From Owenia fusiformis (lineage: Eukaryota; Annelida; Polychaeta; Sabellida; Oweniidae), in the NCBI GenBank assembly GCA_903813345.2, contig CAIIXF020000005.1, positions 6,823,375 through 6,887,374 on the forward strand: DNA of 64,000 bases. Direction: 5' to 3'. Numbering within the stretch: the stretch's first letter is position 1; the number at the start of each line of letters is the position of its first letter. The notes beneath the pieces are model-generated. The model was not told the origin of the DNA, made no database searches, and was given only the letters and a program-made list of their open reading frames with translations. The translations under genes and the position numbers were made by a program. Below, piece after piece: positions 33,452-46,104 of this stretch.

Positions 33452-36400
33452 TTGGCTGTGTAATATTGTTGTTTAAAATATCAAGAGGCATGGTTTTCTC
33501 TTGGTAATCTTGCCTGTTTTTAACTATGGTTCCTTTGTTTCAAGTTGCCGTTATCAAACTGAATTATTACAATTATGAATTTACCTAAAAGCTTTCAAAT
33601 GTCTCTTTTATAGACCGTGGTTTAAAATGATATGTAAATCTTCATTCAGTCAATTTTTGAATGGCTCTTGGATAATCTTAGGCCATAAGCCCTTCAATAT
33701 CTTCACAAATCATTCAATAATTGAATAAATCCTGGCTTCTTAATATTACTTAACTCCAGCTCTATGTCAAACTACCGGACATGGAATAAATGGTCCATGA
33801 GGACCAAAGGTGTCAGGCCCTTATTCTGAAACTGTGGTAGACCTTATTAAAGCTCATTTTTGTTATTCCATCATAACACTGTGAAACCTGTGTACATTGA
33901 ATACCTATGAAGTCACAAAAATGTGTTCACTGTAGGTGGATGCTCATTACAGAGAGAGTAATTTATACAAAGTCAGTAGAGTGTGTGGTGAGGAAGGTGT
34001 CCACTAGAGACATGTGTTCACAAGAGAGACCTGTTCACTAAGACAGGTTTTACTGTAGTTCATATAACATGTATTACTGAAAAATACACTTGTTGAGTTA
34101 ACAGAATGACAAAAGACCATTTATTTTGTGATTCAGGATAAAGTTCAATACTGATGACATAAAAACATCAGAAAAGAATAAATGGAAAAAGAATGTTTAA
34201 TCAAGTTGTTTTTGTGTTCCTCGAAATGAAAGAAATTATAGACTTGTAGATTAATTTTCATTATTGTTCCTGTAATTTTTGTCTTTGTATTTTTTATTGA
34301 TTATACATTAACATGGCTAGTTATTTCTTCACAAATGTATTTTGTTACGACATGACTTAGAAAAAATGAAACAATTCTCTTGACACATTTTAAAATGTAA
34401 AGGATTGGTATCGATATGGTGAACTGAATTCAACATTGTTTTTCTCTTAAACCAATTATTCTGTAAAAAACATGGTCTTTTATGTAATGGTCACTGATTG
34501 ATAATGATTTAATGTGAAAATTATTTATATATACTTTATATTATTGTTTTGTAAACAATTTTTGTCTCTTTGTGCAATTGTTTTTTGTTCCTTTCTACCA
34601 ATTCTTGAGAATGAAATAAAAGATCTCTCTGAACCTTGTTGGAACAAATAGCATATACAAAATTAAAACAAAAACCCCAAAAATATATAAAAATTAAGGT
34701 AAACCATTTTACTTCATTATCTAGATACCTTTTTAAATTAACCAAACTTTCCTTTGTACAATTACAATATTGACAGACCTAAACACGTTGTTCATATGTC
34801 ATTTTGTGAGTGGAATGAAGCAGCCACAATGCATTAAAACAATATAGAGAAAAGTATATATTTTTTTCAAATAACATTGTTACCATTCAAAAGATGATCA
34901 TTAAATTGACGATGTGTAAAATGTTCAGAATTTTTTGATTACTGGTTTGCAAGAAACATGCATTCAATTCAGTTAGCCATATCGATATCAATCCTTTCAA
35001 ACAGATAGTTTTTTGATTTCAGCAATTATTTACATGTAGTTGACTGTGATGATGTTAAGTATGTCTGAAAAATATGATAGAAAATATAAGATAAACCATG
35101 AGAGTTAACTTTCTTTGTTTTTGAGGTTTTGAGAAGATGATCATTTCACCGTTGCTCATATGACTGGAATATTGAACACTTCAACAATGTTCGTTTATTG
35201 TTAAAACAATTTAAAAAAATTAATTGTATGAAAGTATGCAAGAATGTATGATTGTTCTAAAATGTTCAGACTATACCGATAAGGTAATCCATGAAATCAT
35301 TAAACAATTTAAAAAGATAATTGTATGAAAGTATGCAAGAAATGTACATTTGTTTTAAAATGTCTAGACAAATAAGGTGTTCCATGAAACCTTTATTAGT
35401 CTGAAGAATACCCCGTTTGCCAGAATACTCTTCAAGATTTCAGTGGAGTCTGAAAGAGATGGCATTGAAAAGTGGGAAATCAATGGTTAATTTGAAAATA
35501 TTCCATATATAGGAGCAAAGGTATAATAGGATTTGTACAGTACAGTAATTGGATTATTTGTATAGATCTATTTTTGGTGACATGACAAAGGACTATTTGA
35601 AATTGGAAGTCTAATTTGTTTACTGCTTAACCACAGAATCAAATCCTACTTCCGATTCCGAAAGAACATTGGACTCTTCCATGGGGAATAATATGGAGGG
35701 TTTATGAGATCATACCTAGATTTTCAAAATATAAAGTAGATAGATACGATAAATAAAATACTTACTTAACGAGAATGAATTCATAATACGCCGTACTATA
35801 TGTCACATCAGAGGTGTAGATTTTTCAAAAAGACAATACTACCTATTTTCTATCATGTAATGTTAAGAACATTGGTTTGATGAAATAAGTGAACACCTCT
35901 CTCTCGTGAACAACTGCCTCTAGTGGACACTCTTCCTCCGCACATACTCTTAAAATGAATCAACCCCTCTGTAATGAACATCTACCAATACTGAACGTTT
36001 TTTGGCAAAAAATGTTCAATATGCACAGGTTTTACTAATGTTTTGTTTGATGGGTATTGCTACTCCGGGGAGTTGCCATTGTGGGATCTACTATCCATTG
36101 GAATAAAGCGTCGGGTAAAGAGGAGCTCTAATAAATCTGAATGACGAGTTGCTGTTTTTCTAGTTTCAAAAATAAAGTGTTACATTAGTTTTTGGACCAC
36201 TCTGTACCCAAGTGCATCATGGTACAATAAAGTATGTTATTCTAGTTCATAGCCAATACCTTTTTTTTTCTTTACTGAGAATGATAAATCACGTTGCAAA
36301 AGACGTTCTCTTATCAGTCCCTTATCACTTATTGTTTTTTATTTCTTCCTGTTTGTACTGCCATCAAGCTGTTATGTTTTATGAAAATGGAATAAGAGAA

Positions 36401-37261
36401 TGAAGGATGACGCGGTTCCATTTTATGATTCATTAGGTCTTTGTCGCAATCCTCTTAAGATATTGAACAAAAACATGCGATCTGTCATTTGAAAAAAGAT
36501 ATTCCCATCCAGTCAACAGGTCAAGGAATAATGAAATGTCAAAGAGCTGTCATTAGTGATATGTGGCAGATATATGTGATAAACAGTGTTTGCAATGGTC
36601 AAGGGTTTGATAAAAAACTTAGTTGTGAAAATTATTATCAAAATGTATTGAAAAATATAGACTTGCTATTTTCAGATTTTGATAAAGAGATACCTTTTCC
36701 AAGTGTCGGTTCACATTTAGAATCTAGTGTTGTCTTCACACAAAAATAAAACAGATAAATTGGAGAAGAAAATTGAGGACTACAACTTCATTACAATCTT
36801 CAATTCTAGTGTAATTGGAATGTTTGTTTCATTCTTATTAACAGACAAATGATAGGAATAGTCAACCGACAGTGGCATCAATACATACAAATAGCTACTC
36901 TTGAATAAAATGAAGTCGATTTCATTATATTGTTCCTGGAAGACATATAAATATTTAGTACTAATGCAGTAATGTAAGACCACGAACTTGCTTCTATTTT
37001 ACTGTGCAGTTGCTAAATGAATCAGGCCAATTTTGGGATCTAGTTAAAGGATAATTTGTAAACAATTTTACCCCCTGAAGTGAAGGATCCCTACATAACG
37101 CTGGTAGAACCGAAATTGCCCAAATGAGGCCCAGGATTTCAATAAAATAGAAACATATCTTTGTTTAGCTTGCTCGCTATATCAGATTCTCCCTTTAGAA
37201 GGAATCAAACTTGTTGGTCAATGTACTGTCACATGGTCAACATTGTGCGTACGTGCAATGT

Positions 37262-37402
37262 CTTGTTATTCAGTTATTATGCTATTGTAGCCTTGCCCAA
37301 GTCGATATTTTTTTACTTATCTGATCTTGAATTATTACCGGCGGTCATAATAGAAATCAAGGTAAGTATAAGAGACCGACTTGGGCAAGGCTATGTTATT
37401 GT
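37262..37402. repeat. Inverted-repeat element (140 bp)
   Basis: TATTGTAGCCTTGCCCAAGTCG is mirrored by CGACTTGGGCAAGGCTATG about 100 bp on. Confidence 0.75.
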
Positions 37403-37454
37403 AATAACGTCCAAAATAAAAGCGTTTTACATAAACAACACCTGATATGTGGAC

Positions 37455-37862
37455 TTATCCTATGCCCAGTAGAGTTTTAGGGAAATAAGTTTATAAGATA
37501 TATCCCATATCCTGATTTTGAGGTTTCCAGATCCAGAACCTCCATATCTCCCGCTCCAGGGCATATCTTCCCACTTTGAAAAATAAATTGAAAAAAAAGA
37601 ATTTTTGAAAATGAATTTGAAAAACAATTTTGAAAAAGATCTTGGGAAAAAAATATGAAAAAAAATTTGACAAAATTAAAAAAAATAGAAAACTCTATTG
37701 GTTATAGGATAAAGTAGTTATGTATGGTTGGTTTGATATGCGGTTTATACCTCGTGAGATATACAAATCTACCTTCAGTCCCTGCGGTCCCTCAGGTAAA
37801 TTTGCATATCTCCCTCTGGATAAACCCCACATCCAAAACCTCCCAGTACATAACCCTTATTT
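37455..37862 (+). repeat. ~410-bp block, copy 1 of a direct repeat
   Basis: Shares CAGTAGAGTTTTAGGG, CCTGATTTTGAGGTTTCC, TCCAGAACCTCCATATCTCC and CCTCCCAGTACATAACCC with 38398-38812. It contains its own inverted pieces, for example GAGATATACAAATCTACC against GGTAAATTTGCATATCTCC. Confidence 0.8.
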
Positions 37863-37871
37863 ATTTATATA

Positions 37872-38884
37872 CAGGGTGGGCCAAAAAAAACATTACACAA
37901 GTTTAAAGATGAATATCATAAACCGTGTCGTGTATATCATTTTGAAGAAAATTCATTTCCTTACAATATGACACCATCCGATTGTTTTCCTGTGGAGTTG
38001 GAGGTTAAGATTGACACCAGCGGTGTCATGAGCAACCAGAAAATTATTGATTGCGGATTTCAAAATTGTGGGAAATGGAGAGAAATTTTATTTTGACACA
38101 TTCAAAAGAGGTACATTAAAACATAATACTTATTTCTTTTTAATTAACTATTATTTGTGTATTACTTATGAATAGATTTATAATGATTCAATTAAGCACT
38201 GCAGCTGTGACTGCAATATGAAGGATAAATTGGGAATTTTCATTTTTTGATTTTTACGCTCATAGTCATAACAGCCATGGTGTCAATTTTAGCCTCACAC
38301 TCCACAAAAGAAAGTTTTCAATTGGATGGTGTCATATTGATAGGAAAAGATTAATCTTTACAATGATATATGATACGTCATGATATGATATGTAAATTTA
38401 TCCTATGCCAAGTAGAGTTTTAGGGTGATAAGTTGGTAAGATATATCCCGTATCCTGATTTTGAGGTTTCCATATCCAGAACCTCCATATCTCCCGCCAT
38501 ATCTCCCGCTTCGGTGCATATCTTACCGCTTCCGGTGCATATCTTCCCGCTTCCAGTAATGCAATAAAATGACTTTACATATGAATGATTTGTTTATTTT
38601 TACACCTTGTACTATTGAAATGGCCATATGCCCCTGAAAACTCTACTTGGTATAGAATAAAGCAGTTATGTACGGTCGGTTTGGATATTGGGCTCATCCC
38701 TCGTGAGATATGCACATCTACCTTCGGTCCCTACGGTCCCTCAGGTAGATATGCATATCTCCCTCTGGATAAACCCCATATCCAAAACCTCCCAGTACAT
38801 AACCCTTATATATGCTATGTCATATGGTTTATAATAAAATATTCATCTTTAAATTTGTGTATTGTTTTTAGGCCAACCCTGTAT
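37872..38884. mobile_element. Fold-back element with TACAGGGTGGGCC ends, interrupted by a block copy
   Basis: Left end ACAGGGTGGGCCAAAAAAAA and TTTAAAGATGAATAT match the inverted right end ATATTCATCTTTAAA and GGCCAACCCTGT; inner arms ACAATATGACACCATCC and GGATGGTGTCATATTG also pair. The 38398-38812 block sits inside the right arm. TA is present at each border. Confidence 0.7.
38398..38812 (+). repeat. ~410-bp block, copy 2, inserted in the fold-back element
   Basis: A direct copy of 37455-37862 (same order of landmarks, roughly 80% alike by eye). It separates the two halves of the right arm of the 37872-38884 element. Confidence 0.75.
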
Positions 38885-38984
38885 TTAAGTGTGCTATTCG
38901 TAATTTTGCTGAAATCTATACAGCAAAGCTTTTTTTAAGATCCTAATTGCAATTTTAGTTATATCGTGTTTTATTTTTAAGACG

Positions 38985-39615
38985 CACCTGTGTGCCGCTT
39001 GTTACGCGGAATATGGCATATAGTCATGGTTGCGCGGTATTTGTGATACGGATGAATATGCCATACTCACCTGCGGTATAGCATATTCCGCAGGTGAGTA
39101 TGGGATCTTCCGCAGTGAATATGCGATACATTAATTTCAGTGAATATCCGATACTCACCTGCGGAATATGCTATATACTGCGGGTGAGTATGACATATAC
39201 CGCAGTTGAAAACGTGATACAGAAAGTCTTTATTTGATTGGTTGCCAGAATCAACTCTAAATGTAAAACTACGCTGGATTACCAATATAGTGCTTCGGGT
39301 AGTAATATATGAATCCCGGATTTATTGAGTAAGTTTACCACGTGAGATTGTTGAGTGATATTCCTGCATTAGTTGATATATTCAATGCACTGTACTGATA
39401 ATTCAGTTATCATTTCAATAATTTATAAACTTTAACCCGTTTGTCCAATTGATGGAATTGACAATTACGTGCTTCCGTATCACGTTCTCATTGGTTTGTG
39501 AGTATGCCATATACCGCAGGTGAATCTGTCATACACCGCAAGTGAATATGCCCTATTCGTTGCGGAATATGACATATATTTGTATCGTGTTTACCGCGTA
39601 ACACCGCTGATACAA
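38985..39615. repeat. Palindrome field with GCGGAATATG / CTCACCTGCGG motifs
   Basis: Multiple inverted short units, for example CTCACCTGCGGTATAGCATA followed by TTCCGCAGGTGAG. The outer borders (GTTACGCGGAATATGGCATA and ATATGACATATA...TACCGCGTAAC) are also inverted, so this is probably one decayed element. Confidence 0.65.
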
Positions 39616-39642
39616 AAGCGCACTTCTGAATAATAAATAAAA

Positions 39643-39707
39643 ATGGAGGATTTTGCGAAATTCAGTCAAAAACTAGAGATTGCTGACGAAGCAGTAAATC
39701 ATTGCAG
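39643..39707 (+). other. Possible short coding start (MEDFAKFSQKLEIADEAVNHC)
   Basis: An ATG after AATAAAA opens 21 codons that end at CAG|GTGAAC. A later acceptor (TTATTGCAG at about 40352) would add eight residues and stop. Length and lack of homology make this weak; it may be part of a transposon or chance. Confidence 0.15.
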
Positions 39708-41894
39708 GTGAACGGACTCCATATTGACAATCAATATTTTATATACATAATGGTGGAAACGTCAACATACAGATGAACCGTTTGATGGTATTTAACGTTG
39801 ACGCTGCTTACATGCTGTTTTTAAAATTTACTCAAGTAAATGTAAGTTATCTGAACATGTTTGAATCCTTTCTAATCTTACTCACTTCGAGAGCCATGTT
39901 AGATTTTGAAACTTTCCACATAGCTTTCGCAGGAAGTAATTCTAATTCATTTGGCCTCAATTTAAATCCGAATGATCAGCTCGAATTCATCAAATAAATG
40001 AATCATTGAAACAAATTGAAAATCATACATCGTACATTAGACGATCATATCCGAAGCTCAAGATATTGGTATTGCCCCATAGTTTGTATCTGGGGGCCTG
40101 AAAATTATTAATCAGAATCGAGGATAAAGAAAATTACCTCAGAATTAGGCCAATTGTCTGCCCCAAAGCATGTATGCCCTTACATAAATAAGAACAAAGT
40201 CACTTGGTACTTTTCCTTGTATAGACCTGGACAGGATTAAAAGTCAAAACTGGATATTATATCTTGGAGGAACGCCATTAAGAAGTCAGATGTTATTGAA
40301 CATTAATTTGCAAGTTTATTAAATCAAACGCCATGATTATGTTTATTGCAGATTCCAACATGATTGCGCTGTGATTTGATTGGATTCAAGGTCGTAGTCT
40401 TTGCAGAGCTAATTTCAGCAAAATTGGAATAATCAACGGTGAGTGACTGTCTCAGAAAATGTTCTAAGTAATGTCATCGAACTTTGTGGAAATATAATAA
40501 ACAGATTCTTTATTACTTCGTATATCCTGGAAAATGTAATACCACGTACTGAAGACAGCTTTAGTTATGTTTGTAACGGCATTTCAAATCTTGCCACTTG
40601 ACGAACACACCGCAGTAAAACCTCATTCACATCTGCTCTACGGCGACCGTACCTCTACGGTCCTGAAATCAGTAAATTTCTTCTGTAAAATTGGGAAAGC
40701 TATGATCGCCTTAAAGTCACCTTGCGATCTCCGTTGCCGTAGAAATTACAACTTGGGAGTTGCAACTTTTTATCATTCCTGCGCACACTGTAGGAATCAA
40801 CAAGCCGCAGTCAAACCGTGGTAAGGGTCCACTGTGGCCGTACTTTGGGCGTACGGTCGACTTGCGGCTGTCATGGGATTTTAAGGTTTACAATTGACCA
40901 CGTAATTAAAAATGGAACTTGCTTGGCATGATTTGTCATTAGCTATATTTTTTCGGAAACGAAACTGCGCAAAAGTCCATTAAGGATGCGAGTAACAGCT
41001 GAGACTAACATAAACGTTTTATTTTTATAAGTCAAACACATTTTGGCTTATTTTGGGTCAGCATTACATAAAAGGACATTTAATGACCCAACCGGCTGTT
41101 CCCCACAAGATGTTTTCCTTCTAAACACGTTGAACATGTTGAAGGAAGTACAATTAGCGTAAACATACATTAATTATGGATGTGTATGTGTAGATCTGCA
41201 TGTAAAACATCTTCCATTTCAAAGAGCATGTCCTAGTCTATCCTGTAACTAATGGCAAAACAATAATTGTGACGCACGTTTGTGGAAGCCCAAGTATACA
41301 CTCGATAGATGTCTTGTTTTTTATTGTGGTTTGTAACTTTGTACAATCAGCCTCCTCGGTCTTGCTTTGCAGCATAGGTTTCTCATATTACACATGACCT
41401 TAGATCTTGTGTCTCATGTTTCCAGTTGCAAAAAATTTTGATCTATTAAACAGACATAAACATGTTTTCAACTATGTTTTAGAAGTGTTAATGTACTAGT
41501 ATAGATTATAGTATTAAGCTTACTTCTAATCTCGGCATGTTTGTGTTTATAGACTAATAAGAGACTTCTAACATAGATACAGATGAATTCATTGGGTGTT
41601 TGGGAAAATAAACTACATAAAGAGCGCTGAGCAGGCTGATATAGTGACCAAGATTTAAATATTGAAAATTCATGTAGCTACATTTACTGAAATTCAAACA
41701 TATTTTATCTGATAAATTCAACGCTAATTGAATAGTATTTTTTTGTCGACCCTGACCTTCTCAGGATTGATGTTTTTGTCAAGCTCAGCCGACTTCTCCT
41801 AGAAAGTTTACGAATTACATATGTATTTGCTAAATGCCAGCGAATAGGTGCACGTTATGGTTAAAGATTTATTGATACGCATCAAGGAGTGGGA

Positions 41895-42012
41895 GTCTAC
41901 AAGTGGTGACATATTTTTATAGTCTCTAACTTTTTGTGGCAGCATTCTGTGGTTGGCGTTCGGCGCCTGTAACAAATGCCAGGGACGACATTTTGCATGT
42001 TAATGCCTTGTT
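41895..42012 (+). repeat. Dispersed repeat family A, copy 6
   Basis: ACAAGTGGTGACATATTTTT, GGCGCCTGTAACAAATGCC and ACATTTTGCATGTTAATGCC; one of the best preserved copies. Confidence 0.8.
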
Positions 42013-42104
42013 AAAATATGTTGCTGTCACTGTCACTAGCAAAGATGTCATAAAATCGTAACGAGGAAATCATTTTATTACTATTGGATTTTTGTTTTCA
42101 GGAA

Positions 42105-42310
42105 TACACTCATGTTTATTTACACGAATAAAGGATCTAGTGCGCCCTCCATTATGATCTTCCCATGAACAAAAATAAATTCATCTGAATTTTCGAAATG
42201 AATATACTGCTTTTATTATTACATTTATATGTACACTAGTATCCTGTTGACCTATATTCAGCACTGTATTGATGAATGGGCCACTTATTAGGGCCAATAT
42301 TCAATCATAA
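42105..42310 (-). repeat. Reverse copy of the 26840-27045 segment
   Basis: GATCTAGTGCGCCCTCCATT, ATGAATATACTGCTTTTATT and ACACTAGTATCCTGTTGACC are the reverse complement of stretches in the 26529-27080 element. A further half copy lies at 42855-42905. Confidence 0.7.
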
Positions 42311-42559
42311 AGTGTACAGGGGTAGAGATGCCAAATCAGGAAGTATTTTTGTGTCTGTCAAAATCCATTTGCATCCTACACATCCCTACATCTTATCCAA
42401 ATATGTTATGAATTAATGAAACATAACAGTACAATCTTTGGATTTACAAAGTTATATGGCATTTCATAAGTGTAAAAGTTGCTTTTGAAGCATTTTTCTA
42501 TAGCCATTTTGTAAGAAAAAATGATGAAAAAATGTATAATATTTTCATTTGAAGTATCA

Positions 42560-42655
42560 CCTGAATCGATTGCAAACTTTATATTTGCATATCTGATGTG
42601 ATATACCAGTTGTGTCATATTGTGAAATTATTTAATTTGCAATCGATTCAGGTCA
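42560..42655. repeat. Inverted repeat, ~20-bp arms
   Basis: CCTGAATCGATTGCAAA and TTTGCAATCGATTCAGG, 60 bp apart. Confidence 0.8.
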
Positions 42656-42972
42656 TAGTGTATTTTAAGTATTTTTGTGAAAATCAATAGAAACCAATGA
42701 CCTTCATTGGAATCTGATGATATCAACATCTCGATGAAACACATACACCCTTGCTGAACTCAATGACCTCAACCTCAGTCCATGTGGGTCCAAATGCTTA
42801 GATATTTTCCAAAGTATTATGTGACATTGTGTTCTTTATGTTACACCTAAAATGATTCATTTTGTTCATGGGGAAATCATAATGGAAAGTGCACTAGATC
42901 CTTTTGTCCAAATTTACATAAAAAGTAAAAAGCGCACAGAAGATATACAGTGGCTGTAAAAAATACTTACGT

Positions 42973-43205
42973 TCAAGGGGCGGATCTGAAAATCAAGAGT
43001 AGGGGGTCCTAAATCTGAAAATTTGAGCCCAGTTTATAAAAACAGGCTCAAAATTAAAATAAATCATGCTCAGTAATGCCGAGTTGTTACCTTAATTGCT
43101 CAATTTATGTGGAGAGGGAAGATTTTTTGCCCTATACGTTTTTTTGGCCCTCACTTTTTGGGGCCCTCTAAAGGGGGAGGGTCGGGCCCCTGTCCTCCGC
43201 CAGAT
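42973..43205 (+). repeat. Dispersed repeat family D, copy 2
   Basis: AAGGGGCGGATCTGAAAATC start; matches 6088-6305 over most of its length. Confidence 0.55.
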
Positions 43206-44769
43206 CGACCGTTGCGTTTTACCTTATGTATGATACAACACGCATATTCAATAATAGGGTCCTCCGCCCTTGTTATTTTTCTTAAATCAATGATAGTATG
43301 TTTTACATACCGAGCGGAGGTAGTCATTTATATCATTTATAAAAACATGAGTGGTTTCCAAATTAATTTCAGGAGCCATCTTTTGAATAAACGTGGAATC
43401 CATTGACAAATGATTAAAAAACTAACGCAGACATCTATTGAGTGTATTCGAAAAAATAAGTAAACCCAGAATACTTGGGTCAGGTTAGTATACTTCGGCA
43501 AGAATCAGAATAGATGGGTAGCCAAGAATACTTGGGCCTTCACACACGTTCATCATTGTCTTTATTAATGTAATATCCTTCAACAGGTACAATGCGATTT
43601 AATTAAAGGGCAAACTAAATTCCTGCTGTTCATAAATTGTAAATCTTATAAATATAATTAAAGGTTGGTTGGTTGCGTGGGATGGGTTGGGTTTGTGGGT
43701 CGGTCGGTTTAGCCATACCATACATGTGATGACACATTTACACCTAGCAACTAGGCATGACCCCCCCCCCTCGATTTTTCGATAGTACATTGCACTTTTT
43801 TGTACACCCCGCTATGATGCCAATAAAATGAAATTCTTCAAATAATGATAGTTTTCCTATTCTAAAAGTACTGTAGAAAATCCATTGAGTGATCATTATT
43901 GCCCTGTTTGAGAGATAATCATTTAGCAGATTTGATTCCCTTTCCAACATGCTTTATTTCATGAAAATCAAGCCACTATTGAATATTTTATGAATTTCTA
44001 AAAGTAAAATACAGTTTATCGCCACGAATTCGTACCTTTGCATTCGTTTGACTTAGCTTCTAAAAGAAAGCTTCGCCTTTGGTAGTTTATAACTAGTCGA
44101 CGCCGGGTAAGTACTCGCGATTTTCGTTCTCTTCGTGAGAAAAACTGTTTTTTGCATATTCCTGATTTTTGTTCTTTGGTAAACGAACTATGATAAAAGA
44201 CCTTTCCAATTTTCAGATGATTTTTATCCTCTCCCAATTTTTCAATTTCACTATTTCGAGTTATATATCGTTTGTTTGTCTTACTTAATCACTGATTGTT
44301 ATTCATATCTACAAGTACATCTTGAAATATGAATGCTAAAGACGAAAACAAGTTGAACTGGAAATTGTTTTTAAACAGAGCGTTCCATTGATCTCAATGG
44401 ATTTTCGCGATACCTCAGATACTTGCTATCTTTGAAAGTTCAAAGTTTTTTTTGAAAGATTATTCTTTTTTGGAAATGCATTTTTGCACCAAAAATATTT
44501 TTTCGGAAGAAAGACAACAATTTATCACAAAATGTCAAAAGATAACACCCCCTAGGTTTACCTTCTTCTAAGGCCACTGTATCTATTGGCTAGAGACTCG
44601 AGTGACCCTAGGTCACGTCGACCTCAATTTGAATTGCTTTCTGAAGGGGTAATTGAACAAGGTTTACAAAAGTACCAACATTATTGAAATCAGACAAATA
44701 ATAAAGATCGCAGAAGGCAGTCCAAATGATCCCACACTTGCGACTTAGTGTTATAAAAAAGATATGGTG

Positions 44770-45075
44770 TCTTCCCATTTCGCCCCTTCCCACTTTGCCC
44801 CTTCCCATTTCGCCCCTCATTTATACCCATTTGGCCCCTTCCCATTTCGTCCCTTCCCATTTTGCCCCTTTCCCAAATTGCCCCTTTCCCATTTCGCCCC
44901 GTCCCATTATGCCCCCTTCCCATTTCGCCCCTCATTCCCCCTTCACCCCTTCCCAATTGGCCCCTTTTTTCGCCCCTCATTTATTCCCATTTCGCCCCTT
45001 CCCAATTGGCCCCTTTCCCATTTCGCCACTCATTTATTCCCATTTCTCCCTTCCCCGTTCGCCCCTTTCCCTAAA
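44770..45075 (+). repeat. Minisatellite CCCCTTCCCATTTCG, left arm
   Basis: About twenty 13-17 bp units of CCCCTTCCCATTTCG and variants (CCCAATTGG, CTCATTTATTCCC). It produces artefact Pro/Phe/His-rich frames on every strand. Confidence 0.95.
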
Positions 45076-45195
45076 TTGTAATAAAATGCCGTGATGTAGG
45101 CTACAGTATCTGACGTCGTATCATTATGTTCTAATTTCACAGCCAAATAATCTGGTAAAATTGATAAAAGATCATCGGATATTTCATTCAATAAA

Positions 45196-45492
45196 TGAGG
45201 GGCGAAATGGGAAGGGGCGAAATGGAAATGGGCCAATTGGGAAGGGGCGAAATGGGAATAAATGAGGGGCAAAATGGGAAGGGGCAAGATGGGAAGGGGC
45301 GAAATGGGAAAGGGGCAAAATGGGACTGAATGAGTGGCAAAATGGGAAGGGGCGAAATGGGAAAGGGGTGAAATGGCAAAGGGGCAAAATGGGAAAGGGG
45401 CGAAATGGGCAAGGGGCCAATTGGGAAGGGGCAAAATGGGAATAAATGTGGGGCGAAGTGACGAAATGGGAAGGGGCGAAATAGGAATAAAC
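45196..45492 (-). repeat. Same minisatellite inverted, right arm
   Basis: GGGGCGAAATGGGAA units with the same variants (CCAATTGGGAA, AATAAATGAG) in opposite orientation, 120 bp from the left arm, so the two can fold on each other. Confidence 0.95.
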
Positions 45493-46104
45493 CAAAAGAT
45501 ATAGATTTAGTATATGATACATCTTGACAAAATCATATTTAATTTCCAACAGGATATGCTACGACAAAAGTACTTCGTTTAAGCTCTCTTTATACTTGCA
45601 CAAATACTGGCATAGACAAAAATACAAGTTGAATTCAAGTTACAAATGAAATAAACTCCATTAATTCCAAATGTTTAATTTATCTTACAAACAGATTAAT
45701 CATTATCAACAACAGGGCAACACGAAGATATTGCTTTATAAGTCCAGAAAGAACACAAGATTATCTGAAATGAAATTTATAGCAGACAACAGACAGCTGT
45801 TGGAGAATGTGAATGGCCCTTTTATGTATTAACATATTATTTAATGTGTGTATGCTCTAAAAGACTTGGATTAACCCAATTTTATTTCCAATCCCATGGT
45901 ATTGGCTGGATATGACAAATACAATGCAGATTAAGGGGGATATGTTTTATGGATAATCATTTTCAATAAACTGTATTTAATTTAGAGCTTTTTAAACTAC
46001 AAAACCTTGAATACGCGATTATAATTTGTGCTTAAATAAATTTGAATTTATGGTGACTGCAATTCTAATTGTGTATGGCTAGGTCAGAGCTGGACTAGCA
46101 AACA

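Noticed and set aside
36489-36749. 86-residue plus-strand ORF in the intergenic region
   Set aside because: No recognisable family, no splice context, composition like its AT-rich surroundings.
44690-45549. Pro/His/Phe-rich frames (SHFAP repeats) on both strands
   Set aside because: Translations of the inverted minisatellite arms.
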